Assembly: GCA_963747595.1 (NCBI GenBank)
Contig: CAVVFO010000001.1
Span: 744,001-808,000 of the forward strand
Direction: 5' to 3'
Length of the DNA stretch: 64,000 nucleotides
DNA from: Oleiagrimonas sp963747595
GTDB lineage: Bacteria > Pseudomonadota > Gammaproteobacteria > Xanthomonadales > Rhodanobacteraceae
Shown here one piece after another: positions 1-8,118 of this stretch. The notes under the pieces are model-generated. The model was not told the origin of the DNA. It was given only the letters and a program-made list of their open reading frames with translations, and made no database searches. The translations under genes were made by a program, and so were the position numbers. Each line of letters opens with the position of its first letter. The first letter of the stretch is position 1.

Positions 1-1677
1 ATCCGCTCCGGCACCGCCATCGTGGTCTCGCCGCTGATCGCGCTGATGCAGGATCAGGTGGAGGCGTTGCGCCAGTTCGGCGTGGAGGCGGCGTACCTCA
101 ACTCCAGCCTGGAGCCGGCGGCGCAGGCTGATGTCGAACGACGCTTCACCGCGGGGGAGCTGAAGCTGCTGTACGTGTCTCCGGAGAGGCTCCTGTCCGG
201 ACGCTGCCTGGGGCTTCTGGCGCGCGCCGAGCTGTCGCTGTTCGCCATCGACGAGGCGCATTGCGTGTCGCAGTGGGGCCATGATTTCCGTCCCGAATAC
301 CGCCAGCTGACTGTGCTGCACGAGCGCTTTCCGGGTGTGCCGCGTATCGCCCTGACCGCCACGGCGGATGCACCGACGCGCCAGGAGATCGTGGAGCGTC
401 TGGCGCTGGAAGACGCCGAGCAGTTCGTCGCCAGCTTCGATCGGCCCAACATCCGCTACCGCGTCTTGCAGAAGGACGACCCACGTCGACAGCTGGGCGA
501 CTTCCTGAAGGGTCATGCGGACGAATCGGGCATCGTCTACTGCCTGTCGCGAAAGAAGGTGGAAGCCACGGCCGAATGGCTGCAGACACAGGGTGTGAAG
601 GCGCTGCCCTATCACGCCGGGCTGGATGCGGCGATGCGCGCCGAGCATCAGCAACGTTTCCTGCGCGAGGACGGCGTCGTCATCTGCGCCACGATCGCCT
701 TCGGCATGGGGATCGACAAGCCGGACGTGCGCTTCGTGGCGCACATGGACCTGCCCAAGAGTCTGGAGGGCTATTATCAGGAAACCGGCCGCGCCGGCCG
801 CGACGGGTTGCCGGCCGAGGCCTGGATGGCATACGGATTGAATGACCTGGTCACCCTGGCACAGTTCATCGAGCGCTCCGAGGCCGGCGAAGAACGCAAG
901 CGCCTGGAACGCTCCAAGCTCGATGCATTGCTGGCCTATGCCGAAACCACCGCCTGCCGTCGCCAGCGTCTGCTGGGCTATTTCGGCGAGAGGCGTGACG
1001 AGCCGTGCGGCAACTGCGACAACTGTCTCCATCCACCGGAAACCTGGGATGCCACCGAGGCTGCGCGGAAGGCCCTGTCATGCGTGTACCGTACCGGGCA
1101 GCGCTTCGGCGTGGCCTATCTGATCGATGTCTTGCTGGGCAAGGACAGCGAGCGTGTGCAGCAAAGGCATCATGACCAGCTGACCGTGTTCGGCATCGGC
1201 GGGGAGCTGGACAAACGGCAATGGCACGGGGTGTTCCGGCAACTGGTCGCAGCCGGCTTCCTGGCGCCGGATGGCGAGGGCTACGGCACGCTGCGGCTGA
1301 CCGATGCGGCCCGGCCGGTGTTGCATGGTGAACAGGTGGTGCAGCTGCGCCAGGAGGCCGATCGCGCCCAGCGTCGCGCTGCCCGCCGCACTTCACGCAG
1401 TGGTCCGGGAGAGCGACGCAGTCTGGATATCGCACCGCATGAGGAGCCGTTGTGGAACGCCTTGCGCGATGCGCGTGCCCGCCTGGCAAAAGAACAAGGC
1501 GTGCCGGCTTATGTCATTTTCCATGACGCCACGCTGCTGGCCATGCTGCGCGACCGCCCCGCTTCACGCGACGCACTGGCCGCCATCAGCGGTGTCGGCG
1601 AGCGCAAGCTGGAACGTTATGGCGAGACGTTCCTGGATGTCCTGCTGGATGCCTCCGCGAACGCGCAAGAGGTCTGA
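1..1677 (+). CDS. recQ: ATP-dependent DNA helicase RecQ, 5' end cut by window edge
   Basis: A superfamily 2 DNA helicase that unwinds recombination intermediates and stalled forks. The frame is open from base 1, so about 50 N-terminal residues including the Walker A loop lie off the window; 558 residues are visible. Seen: motif Ia VVSPLIALMQDQ at the start, the DEAH box followed by CVSQWGHDFRPEY near visible residue 84, SFDRPNIRY, the QETGRAGRDG motif, the four-cysteine RecQ zinc site (C near 318, then CGNCDNC near 336-342), a winged-helix RQC region, and a C-terminal HRDC domain from about residue 480. The order is that of E. coli RecQ. Nothing suggests decay. Confidence 0.97.
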   Translation: MRSGTAIVVSPLIALMQDQVEALRQFGVEAAYLNSSLEPAAQADVERRFTAGELKLLYVSPERLLSGRCLGLLARAELSLFAIDEAHCVSQWGHDFRPEYRQLTVLHERFPGVPRIALTATADAPTRQEIVERLALEDAEQFVASFDRPNIRYRVLQKDDPRRQLGDFLKGHADESGIVYCLSRKKVEATAEWLQTQGVKALPYHAGLDAAMRAEHQQRFLREDGVVICATIAFGMGIDKPDVRFVAHMDLPKSLEGYYQETGRAGRDGLPAEAWMAYGLNDLVTLAQFIERSEAGEERKRLERSKLDALLAYAETTACRRQRLLGYFGERRDEPCGNCDNCLHPPETWDATEAARKALSCVYRTGQRFGVAYLIDVLLGKDSERVQQRHHDQLTVFGIGGELDKRQWHGVFRQLVAAGFLAPDGEGYGTLRLTDAARPVLHGEQVVQLRQEADRAQRRAARRTSRSGPGERRSLDIAPHEEPLWNALRDARARLAKEQGVPAYVIFHDATLLAMLRDRPASRDALAAISGVGERKLERYGETFLDVLLDASANAQEV

Positions 1678-1745
1678 GCGAAGCCACAGGCTGTCCCCCG
1701 TGGCGGGCGGTGAACGAACTGGCCCGAGGTGCGATGCGTGTGCCA

Positions 1746-1928
1746 TCAGTCGGCGTCTTCGGACTCGTGCGGATCGGTCGCTGGCTTGCGTTTTGGCACG
1801 TTCTGATGATCGTGGGGCGAGCCTTCACCAGGACCGTGCGGCTGAGGGTCGTCGGGATGAGGCTCTTCCTTTGAGTAGCCGGAATTGGATTGGCCTCCGG
1901 CATCAGATGTTCGTGGCGACTTGGACAT
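1746..1928 (-). CDS. Small hydrophilic hypothetical protein
   Basis: A 60-residue protein from the ATG at 1928, very rich in Pro, His, Asp, Ser and Gly and without hydrophobic segments, so probably disordered and cytosolic. An in-frame ATG at 1961 would add 11 residues; neither start has a clear Shine-Dalgarno. It converges on recQ across about 70 bases. I do not recognise a family. The polar composition resembles small proteins annotated in other Xanthomonadales, but this is from memory and weak. A spurious frame remains possible. Confidence 0.5.
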   Translation of the reverse strand: MSKSPRTSDAGGQSNSGYSKEEPHPDDPQPHGPGEGSPHDHQNVPKRKPATDPHESEDAD

Positions 1929-2042
1929 TGGGGGGTCTTCATTTGGGCGAAGCGTCACCATGCATCGTTGGCGTTAAACGGCCACTGAAGGCGAGGCATA
2001 CCTGCGGAGCGGACTGCGAGGTTCTGTCGCTTTCGCCTCGGG

Positions 2043-2060
2043 AAACAATCATTCTCGTTT
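2043..2060 (+). promoter_or_regulatory. Fur-box-like site upstream of TonB receptor remnant
   Basis: The sequence AAACAATCATTCTCGTTT reads on the opposite strand as hexamer-like units around GAGAATGATTG, which resemble iron-responsive Fur boxes. It lies about 110 bases before a fragment of a TonB-dependent receptor, a class often Fur-regulated. The match is degenerate and was judged by eye, so confidence is low. Confidence 0.25.
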
Positions 2061-2171
2061 TCGTCTCTGGGTAAGTGCCGGTCCTGCAAGGTGTCGTCCA
2101 CGCGCAGTGAACGCAGCGCTTTCCCGTGGCATATCCCGATGCAATCATTTTTCGGATGGAGATAACCGTGT

Positions 2172-2508
2172 GTGGCCATCCCGCTGGAGGCGTCGTCCGG
2201 GCTGGCGGATGGCAACAACTATGTCGACGACATCAACCTGAAGCCGGAAGTGGCGTATCGGGCCGCTCTGGGTCTCCACTGGAAGTGGCCGGGGTTTTAC
2301 CTTCACTCCGCGCGTATTCGTCGACCACATCCGCAACGACATCACCGGAGTGCTCATCGATTCAGCTATACCCGCGGCGTGTGCGCCGGCCCCGCCTGCC
2401 AAGGGCCGGTCGCCGACGTATATCTGCAGGCTCGCGGGTGCTCCAGATTGCGCCTCTGGGGCGGCAAGCGTCGCTGCAACTCAGTCGCCGTCGCGCGGCG
2501 CTTGCTGA
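2172..2508 (+). pseudogene. Remnant of a TonB-dependent outer membrane receptor, frameshifted
   Basis: A fragment of the beta-barrel part of a TonB-dependent receptor. One frame (from 2172) gives ADGNNYVDDINLKPEVAY and then GLHWKW. At about 2285 the similarity moves to another frame, giving GRGFTFTPRVFVDHIRNDI followed by TGVLIDS, with a stop at 2506-2508. The pattern NLKPEVAY, W, then a strand ending in xxDDIxGV-like residues is typical of these barrels in Xanthomonadales. Signal peptide, plug and most of the barrel are missing and no start is identifiable. Its tail runs into the 3' end of the opposing phosphoesterase gene. Family call is by motif recognition only. Confidence 0.5.
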
Positions 2509-5366
2509 TCGGAGCTGTCGACGCCCGGTACCGCGGGATAGGGCCGATCGGGATGCGCGCCCTTCCAGAGCAGGTGGTCGAAGGCAACGGTGGGAATGTC
2601 GTCCTCGACGTGCCAGTCGTAGCCGCGGGTGCGCGCGGCCCACCAGCTGGCCGGCTGGATGCGGTGCCACCGCGGCATCGCCTTCGCCTGCGCGGACTGC
2701 GGCAGCTGCGTCGCGGTCAGCGGACGCGGCTCGACCGCGTTGTAGCTCCAGGCCGCGGCATCGCGATCGAACACCGACGCCATCGGCCGCTCATAGGCGT
2801 CGTTCAGGGTCATCGGACCGAAGCCCAGGATATCCTCGATGGTCCGTATCATGTTGACAGTGGTGTAGCGGTCGCCGATCACCGCGCGGTGCCTGACGTA
2901 GGGGCCGACGATGAAGGCCTCGCTGCGGTGTGCATCGACGTGGTCGGGGCCGTCCTGGGCGTCGTCCTCGACCACGAAGATCAGGGTCGATCCGGCGTAC
3001 GGCGAATGCGCCACGTCCTGGATCAGTTTGCCCACCGCGTAGTCGTTGTCGGCGACCTCCAGGTTCGGTGTATCCACGCCATTGATGGCATCGTCAAAAT
3101 TGCCCAGGTGATCGTGCATGAGACGCACCAGTTCCAGCGACGGCAGGTCGTGGTGCTGGACATAACCGCCGAACTCGCGCGCCCACTCGGCTTCGCGGTA
3201 GTAGTCCGGCATGCGGTTGTCGAAACCGCGGAAGTAGGGATCGGTGCGCGGGGCCAGGGTCGGGTTGGCGGACACGGCCACCTTGAGGTGTTGTGCAGCC
3301 GGGTTGGTGGCCAGCGGCGTGCCACCCCTGGATGGCGGATAGTCGTAGTTGTCCAGGTCGATGAAGAAGCCGTAGTTGCGCACGCTGAGGCCCGCACGCA
3401 GCGCGGCGTCCCACAGGTAACCCTTCTGCTTCTGCCCCCTTGGGCCATCCGGCGCGCCGACGTCGTTCTGGCCCGGCAGCAGATTGGGGGCGTGCGGATA
3501 GTGCGGGTTGGCCTTGCGCCGCGCGGCCAGGGTGGGGAGGGCGACGTTGACGTTGCGGTTGTCGCCTTCCCAGTCGTAGGACAGGCCGCCGAAGGCATAG
3601 TTGATCGGTACGTTCTTCTCGCCGGCGTCGGACTCGCGCGCCGCGGTGCTCCAGGCCCAGCCGTTGCCGCTGACCTCGCCGGTGTCGTAGAAGTTGTCGA
3701 GGTCGCCGAAGGCGTGCGCCAGCCGGTGCGCGTTGGGTGTGATGGTCTTGCCGAACTCGACCAGTTCCGGATCGCTGTTGCCTTCGCCAAGGTCACCCAG
3801 GATCTGGTCGTAGGAGCGGTTTTCGCGCACCACATAGATGATGTGGTGGATGTGCCGGTGCAGGAAGGCCATCATGGCGCGGTCCGCCGCATTCTCGCGG
3901 AAGCGGAAGTGGTTGTTGTGCGCAACCAGGTGGGTCAGCTGCTCCAGCGTCTCCGCGTCAGGCACCGGAAGCGTCAGCAATCCGGCGTGCGAGAGCTGCA
4001 GGATGTAGTCGTTGCGTGCACGGCAGTTTGCGTCTCGCTTCCGGTCATATTTGTTGCGCGAGCAATTGTTCGGGTTCGGGCCTGGCACGCTCTTGCCGTT
4101 GACGATGTACAGGTGGCGGCCGTCGTGGCCGACGCTGATGCTGTTGGGGTAGTAGCCGGTGGGGATCAGGGCGGTGACCTCCGGCCTTGTACTCTTCAGC
4201 GCCACCACCGCCACTGCATTGGTGCCGCCGTCGCTGACGTACAACCGCGTGCCGTCGGGCGACAGCGCCAGGCTGTCGGGAACGGTCCCGTGCACGTAGG
4301 TGGGCGCGCCGACCAGCGTGGCGGGCGCGGTGACGTTGACATTGTCGATCACCTTGCGCGTGGCGGTGTCGATCACCGCCACATTGGCCTCGTTGTCGCA
4401 GGCCACGTACAGCCGCCCGCCATCGCGGTCCAGGACCATGCGGTTGGGGTTGCCCTTGACGGCAATGCGGTCGAGCAACTGCGGGTGCCTGCCCACTCGC
4501 ACCACGTCGATCTCGCGGTCGCGCTGGCTGGACACGTAGGCGGTCTTGCCGCGGAGCGCCACCCACAACGGGTACTCGCCGCCGGCCACGCCATTCCGCG
4601 TAGGATCGATCACGCCCGGTCGCAACGGCACGTCGCGCACCTTGCGCGTGCGCAGGTCGACCAGCGACAGGCTGTCGTTGTAGTAGTTGGCGACCACCAG
4701 CGTGCGGCCGTCGGCCGCGACCGCCAGACCGGCCGCCTCCGGGCCAACGTGGAGCCCCACGCCGCCCTTGTCCGCCAGCCAGCCCCCGGCCGGAATCAGG
4801 TGCCCCAGCTTGATTGGCCGACCTTGCTCCGCCCAGCGGCCGCGTCGGTGGGCAAATACATGCACATCGTCGTCATCGCCACCGGCGACGTAGAAATGCC
4901 TGCCGTCCGGCGCAAAGGCAATCCCCATGTAGGTGGCCGGCAGCTTCAGCACCTGGGTCTGGCGTGGCGTGCCGTGGCTGATGTCGTACACGAACACGTA
5001 CTGGTTCGAGTACGCCGGGATCGCATGGATGCTCTTTGGGCCGAATATCTGGTTGTAGCCGCTGGTCAGCACCAGCAGCGTTTGTCCGTCCGGACTGATC
5101 GTGGTGGTGACCGCCTGGTTGGCGCGAAAAGCGGGAAACCGCTTCAGGCCCGGGTCCAGCGTCGCAAAGCGGGCGCCAGGCGCCGCGGTGGGCGTGATCG
5201 CCTGCCCGCTGGGGGTCCGCGACGCGGCTTGCCGGGCTGCTTGCGGCAAGGCATGTGGCCGGCGAGTCCCCGGAGCTGCGCAACCTGCTGCAAGACAGGC
5301 GACAAGAACCAGAAGCAGTACTTTCCCAGCGGCCTGCGACGCCTGCGTTTCGTATGGATCCGTCAT
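2481..5366 (-). CDS. Lipoprotein with YVTN beta-propeller and phosphoesterase (alkaline phosphatase-like) domain
   Basis: A 961-residue exported lipoprotein with lipobox LAAGC placing the lipidated Cys at residue 29. Residues about 85-480 form a YncE/YVTN-type beta-propeller with repeated blades such as DGTRLYVSDGGTNAVAVV and DGRHLYIVNG. The C-terminal half is a phosphoesterase domain of the alkaline phosphatase superfamily, beginning near HIIYVVRENRSYDQILGD (about residue 517) and containing EDDAQDGPDHVDAHRS near the end, which supplies metal-binding Asp/His residues. Such fusions are usually annotated as bifunctional YncE/alkaline phosphatase proteins; the substrate is unknown. It stands alone, with a long leader region upstream (5367-5828) and a receptor remnant downstream. 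Confidence 0.9.
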   Translation of the reverse strand: MTDPYETQASQAAGKVLLLVLVACLAAGCAAPGTRRPHALPQAARQAASRTPSGQAITPTAAPGARFATLDPGLKRFPAFRANQAVTTTISPDGQTLLVLTSGYNQIFGPKSIHAIPAYSNQYVFVYDISHGTPRQTQVLKLPATYMGIAFAPDGRHFYVAGGDDDDVHVFAHRRGRWAEQGRPIKLGHLIPAGGWLADKGGVGLHVGPEAAGLAVAADGRTLVVANYYNDSLSLVDLRTRKVRDVPLRPGVIDPTRNGVAGGEYPLWVALRGKTAYVSSQRDREIDVVRVGRHPQLLDRIAVKGNPNRMVLDRDGGRLYVACDNEANVAVIDTATRKVIDNVNVTAPATLVGAPTYVHGTVPDSLALSPDGTRLYVSDGGTNAVAVVALKSTRPEVTALIPTGYYPNSISVGHDGRHLYIVNGKSVPGPNPNNCSRNKYDRKRDANCRARNDYILQLSHAGLLTLPVPDAETLEQLTHLVAHNNHFRFRENAADRAMMAFLHRHIHHIIYVVRENRSYDQILGDLGEGNSDPELVEFGKTITPNAHRLAHAFGDLDNFYDTGEVSGNGWAWSTAARESDAGEKNVPINYAFGGLSYDWEGDNRNVNVALPTLAARRKANPHYPHAPNLLPGQNDVGAPDGPRGQKQKGYLWDAALRAGLSVRNYGFFIDLDNYDYPPSRGGTPLATNPAAQHLKVAVSANPTLAPRTDPYFRGFDNRMPDYYREAEWAREFGGYVQHHDLPSLELVRLMHDHLGNFDDAINGVDTPNLEVADNDYAVGKLIQDVAHSPYAGSTLIFVVEDDAQDGPDHVDAHRSEAFIVGPYVRHRAVIGDRYTTVNMIRTIEDILGFGPMTLNDAYERPMASVFDRDAAAWSYNAVEPRPLTATQLPQSAQAKAMPRWHRIQPASWWAARTRGYDWHVEDDIPTVAFDHLLWKGAHPDRPYPAVPGVDSSDQQAPRDGD

Positions 5367-5828
5367 TGGCTGAACTCAAGATGCGACATCGGCAGACCCC
5401 TTTATGGCATGTGCAGGTGACAGCTGCATGTGACGATGCGCACGCAGCCTGTCACTTCAACGAAAAGAGGACAGTCCGCGTACGGACGACTGGAAGACCC
5501 GACGACCCGAAAACCGGGCTCATCGCCATGGTTTCAATGCGTGAGGCAGAAGACAAACGTTCGTCGCCCGCCAGATGGAGGTTCGACTCATGAATGCTTC
5601 CACATAACAATGCACTCGGGCCGGCCGCAACGTCATCCTTCGTATCGTTCGGAAAACAATCTGAAGAAGAACAGATCGCGCAACTGATCAAGTTTTTTGA
5701 TCTCAAACCTGTGTTGCGTACGTCCGAAGCCGGCTGAAACAGCCTGCTATCGGCAACAGGGTCAGGCTCAAGCGGCCTGGCCCCAGCGCCACGGTCTCCA
5801 ACAAAACCGAGGCGGTTCAATGTCTGCC
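5367..5828. other. Intergenic region without a recognised gene
   Basis: About 460 bases between the start of the phosphoesterase gene and the end of the diguanylate cyclase gene. Short open frames occur on both strands but none shows a plausible composition or ribosome binding site. A small hairpin with a T-rich tail just beyond the cyclase stop (about 5803-5816) could be a weak terminator on the minus strand. The promoter of the phosphoesterase gene should lie at the left side. Confidence 0.5.
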
Positions 5829-6983
5829 TCAGCTTCCCGCTTCTCGCTCTTGCCCCGCATAACTATCCGACGGATCAGATGCAGGCATTTCTGCAGACAC
5901 ATCCTGCGATGACACCACACAATTTCCGCCTCGTTGTTTGGCTTGGTACAGGACCAGATCAACCCGTTTCAGCAAAGTGGCGAGACTGTCACCATCCCGA
6001 ATAATCGTGACGCCAAAAGACGCAGTGGCCTGCAGTAGCGGTTCGACAGGCACGTGGGCGATCGCCAAACGCAGACGTTCCGCCACCAACTTCACTCCCG
6101 GGGCGTCAACGTTGGGCACCGCCACCAGGAATTCCTCACCGCCCCAGCGGGACATGCATTCGTCTTCCCGCAGAAGTCCTTTGCAACGCTTCGCAACCAT
6201 CTGCAGCACACGATCACCCGCGGGATGCCCGTGCGTATCGTTGATTCTCTTGAATCGGTCCATGTCAAACATGATCACGCCAGCGGGGGTCCGTTCGGTG
6301 AGGATGTCACGCAGCACCTGCTCGCCGAAGCGCCGATTCTGGAGTCGCGTCAATGGATCCCGATTCATCATGATTTGCATCCGGTCCCGTTCCAACGCCA
6401 GATGCTTGATCTTGCCGGCCAGTCCCCGCTGCACTGGTAACAGCACAACAACCAAGGCAATCGCCGGTCCATAAGCCATCAGCAGGTCCGTGCCCCTCGG
6501 CGTCCATAGTTCCAGCGGATGGACCAACAGGTAGACCAGCACAGGCAGGGCAATCAGGACCCACCCAAGCAGGATCATGCGGAACGCCTGCCAGGTCGGG
6601 AAAAAGATCATCACCATGACCATCAACGCAAGTAACAGCGAGGACACGGGCGGTAGAGTGCTGATCAACTGCAGCCCGGGGGTGACGGTCGCCTGCCACG
6701 TGAAAAACCATGCCGGAGCAGCGAGCGCCAGACCCGAAGTCAGCAGCGCTGTCCGGGCGATACCGATCACCCACCGGGGCCGCCGTATCAAGGCAATGAG
6801 CAAGCCTGCAAATATCGCACACATGCTGGGCGGTACGATCAGGTCCATCAATCGGTGGACGGGACTGAGCCAATGGATCGCAGTTGCACTACCGGCGGCA
6901 AACGCTCCCAACGACAACATGATCATGATTGCGCTATGGACATAGCGCTCATGGGGATCTTGTACTGGAATCTTCGTTGGCAC
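5829..6983 (-). CDS. Membrane-bound diguanylate cyclase (GGDEF domain)
   Basis: Makes the second messenger c-di-GMP from two GTP. The N-terminal 200 residues contain about six hydrophobic segments forming an integral membrane sensor. The GGDEF domain follows, with DPLTRLQNRR, the metal-binding MFDMDRFKRINDTHGHPAGD near residue 240 and an intact GGEEF near 281, so it should be active. The inhibitory I-site position reads RxxE rather than RxxD, so product feedback may be weak. I chose the GTG at 6983 (reading VPTKIPVQDPHERY); the frame stays open to a TTG at 7040. There is no EAL domain. It is a single gene with its input signal unknown. Confidence 0.92.
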   Translation of the reverse strand: MPTKIPVQDPHERYVHSAIMIMLSLGAFAAGSATAIHWLSPVHRLMDLIVPPSMCAIFAGLLIALIRRPRWVIGIARTALLTSGLALAAPAWFFTWQATVTPGLQLISTLPPVSSLLLALMVMVMIFFPTWQAFRMILLGWVLIALPVLVYLLVHPLELWTPRGTDLLMAYGPAIALVVVLLPVQRGLAGKIKHLALERDRMQIMMNRDPLTRLQNRRFGEQVLRDILTERTPAGVIMFDMDRFKRINDTHGHPAGDRVLQMVAKRCKGLLREDECMSRWGGEEFLVAVPNVDAPGVKLVAERLRLAIAHVPVEPLLQATASFGVTIIRDGDSLATLLKRVDLVLYQAKQRGGNCVVSSQDVSAEMPASDPSDSYAGQEREAGS

Positions 6984-7151
6984 CTTGAAGCAACCTGTGA
7001 AACAAGCAGGTAAGTGTATCGTGACGCTGCTCCAGACCAAGGGGCGTTCCCTGCGCCTGCATCAGCCGTGTACATCCATTGCATCGGTACCAACAAGTTG
7101 TGTGTTCGCTGCGTAGATGGGCATGGAACAGGCTGACGCCAGGCACGACTT

Positions 7152-7340
7152 TTGTCTTTAGACGGGAGGTGGCGGGAAGCGAAAGTCGGCAAGGTTTTAC
7201 ATCCGCCGGACCAGATCAGCGCGTTGGCACAAGGCCTGAAAGCACGGTTTGGCGACACGATCGCCGTGGCGTTGGTGCTGACCAAGGGGCCATTGGCTAT
7301 GCGCCGACAGGTTTCGTCTGCAGATGAAGAGGCAAGATAT
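7152..7340 (+). pseudogene. Possible fragment of an IS110-family transposase
   Basis: The translated stretch PDQISALAQGLKARFGDTIA followed by VALVLTKGPL resembles the N-terminal part of some IS110-type transposases, where a residue pattern ending VALELSKGPL lies between the first and second catalytic acids. No start, no upstream catalytic Asp and no downstream domain are visible, and the frame then runs into the terminator and tRNA-Phe. If real it is a short decayed relic beside a tRNA gene, a common insertion neighbourhood. It is not closely similar to the intact IS110 copy at 51186. Confidence 0.3.
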
Positions 7341-7407
7341 GCAGAGTGTGTTCCAGGACGGTTCCAACGGGCACCACGCGGGCACCAACGTCCTACTGCT
7401 GGAAATG

Positions 7408-7432
7408 AAAAAGGCTTGCATCGCTGCAAGCC
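7408..7432 (-). terminator. Rho-independent terminator of tRNA-Phe
   Basis: On the minus strand GGCTTGCA, a four-base loop, TGCAAGCC and then TTTTT form a perfect 8-bp stem with a U tract. It starts 12 bases beyond the CCA end of tRNA-Phe. Confidence 0.9.
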
Positions 7433-7443
7433 CTTGATTCATA

Positions 7444-7519
7444 TGGTGGCCGGAGACGGAATCGAACCGCCGACACGAGGATTTTCAATCCTCTGCTCTA
7501 CCAACTGAGCTATCCGGCC
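7444..7519 (-). tRNA. tRNA-Phe (GAA)
   Basis: A complete 76-nt cloverleaf on the minus strand: acceptor GGCCGGA paired with TCCGGCC, D-arm region AGCTCAGTTGGTAGAGC, anticodon stem AGGAT with loop TGAAAAT giving anticodon GAA, T-arm GGTTCGATTCC, discriminator A and an encoded CCA at 7444-7446. It has its own promoter and terminator and therefore is a monocistronic tRNA unit. Confidence 0.98.
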
Positions 7520-7565
7520 AAAGTGCTGCGTGCTGGTGCCGCGGCGCCTTGATGAAGAGCGGCGT

Positions 7566-7594
7566 ATTAAATCGGTTGTGCCGTTCGGCGTCAA
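7566..7594 (-). promoter_or_regulatory. Sigma-70-type promoter of tRNA-Phe
   Basis: Minus-strand -35 TTGACG (7594-7589) and -10 TTTAAT (7571-7566) are separated by exactly 17 bases. Transcription would start near 7559, leaving a leader of about 40 nt before the mature 5' end at 7519. Confidence 0.7.
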
Positions 7595-7694
7595 GTTCTG
7601 CCGGCCAGCCTCGGCCCTCAATTGTCCTTTTTGGCCTCGATTCGCACGAGGGCGCCCCGCGGGTCGTTTTCCAGTGAGACACTTGACGCCGATG

Positions 7695-7733
7695 ATTACG
7701 TATGTAATACGTAGCGCACATTACAACTGTAAT
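7695..7733 (+). promoter_or_regulatory. Pair of BlaI-type operator dyads
   Basis: Two near-identical 14-bp dyads, ATTACGTATGTAAT (7695-7708) and ATTACAACTGTAAT (7720-7733), lie 25 bp apart centre to centre. The second contains the TACA-N2-TGTA core typical of BlaI/MecI/CopY operators. They sit directly before the repressor gene, and a TTGACG hexamer at 7684-7689 lies just upstream, so repressor binding would block the promoter. The second dyad ends only 7 bases before the ATG, which suggests a very short or absent leader. Autoregulation of the repressor/M56 pair is the expected outcome. Confidence 0.75.
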
Positions 7734-7740
7734 CGATGCC

Positions 7741-8118
7741 ATGATTTCAATCAGTGCCGCGGAAAGCCAAGTGATGGATGTGCTGTGGGAGGCGTCCCCG
7801 CGCAGCGCCGAGGAGGTGGTGGCGCAGCTGCAGCCGCAGACGCAATGGCACGAGAAAACCATCAAGACGCTGCTCAACAGGCTGTTGCGCAAGGGGGCCA
7901 TCCGCGCCAGCCGCGACGGGCGGCGCTATCTGTACAGCGCGTGCCTGACGCGGGATGCGTATCAGCGTGACGAGAGCCGCAGCTTCGTCGAGCGCGTATT
8001 CGGCGGAAAGGTGACTCCTTTGCTGGCGCAGTTCAGCCGACAGGAAACATTGAGCGACGAGGATATTGCCGAACTGCGCGCGCTGCTCGATGAGCTGGAG
8101 GACAAGCGCGGTGGGTGA
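7741..8118 (+). CDS. BlaI/MecI/CopY-family transcriptional repressor
   Basis: A 125-residue dimeric winged-helix repressor. Residues 1-75 form the DNA-binding domain (SAAESQVMDVLWEASPRSAE, then TIKTLLNRLLRKGAI and a wing DGRRYLYSA); the C-terminal third is the helical dimerisation part that is cleaved by the partner protease in the Bla/Mec systems. Two palindromic operators lie directly upstream. Its stop overlaps the GTG start of the M56 peptidase gene by 8 bases, so the pair is translationally coupled. No beta-lactamase gene is nearby, so it probably controls something else, at least itself and its partner. Confidence 0.9.
   Translation: MISISAAESQVMDVLWEASPRSAEEVVAQLQPQTQWHEKTIKTLLNRLLRKGAIRASRDGRRYLYSACLTRDAYQRDESRSFVERVFGGKVTPLLAQFSRQETLSDEDIAELRALLDELEDKRGG

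Noticed and set aside
2172..5420. Very long plus-strand open frame (over 1000 codons) across the phosphoesterase gene
   Set aside because: It is the antisense shadow of the lipoprotein gene in high-GC DNA; translation shows V/R/A/G-rich repeats without domains. Only its first 110 codons match a TonB receptor remnant.
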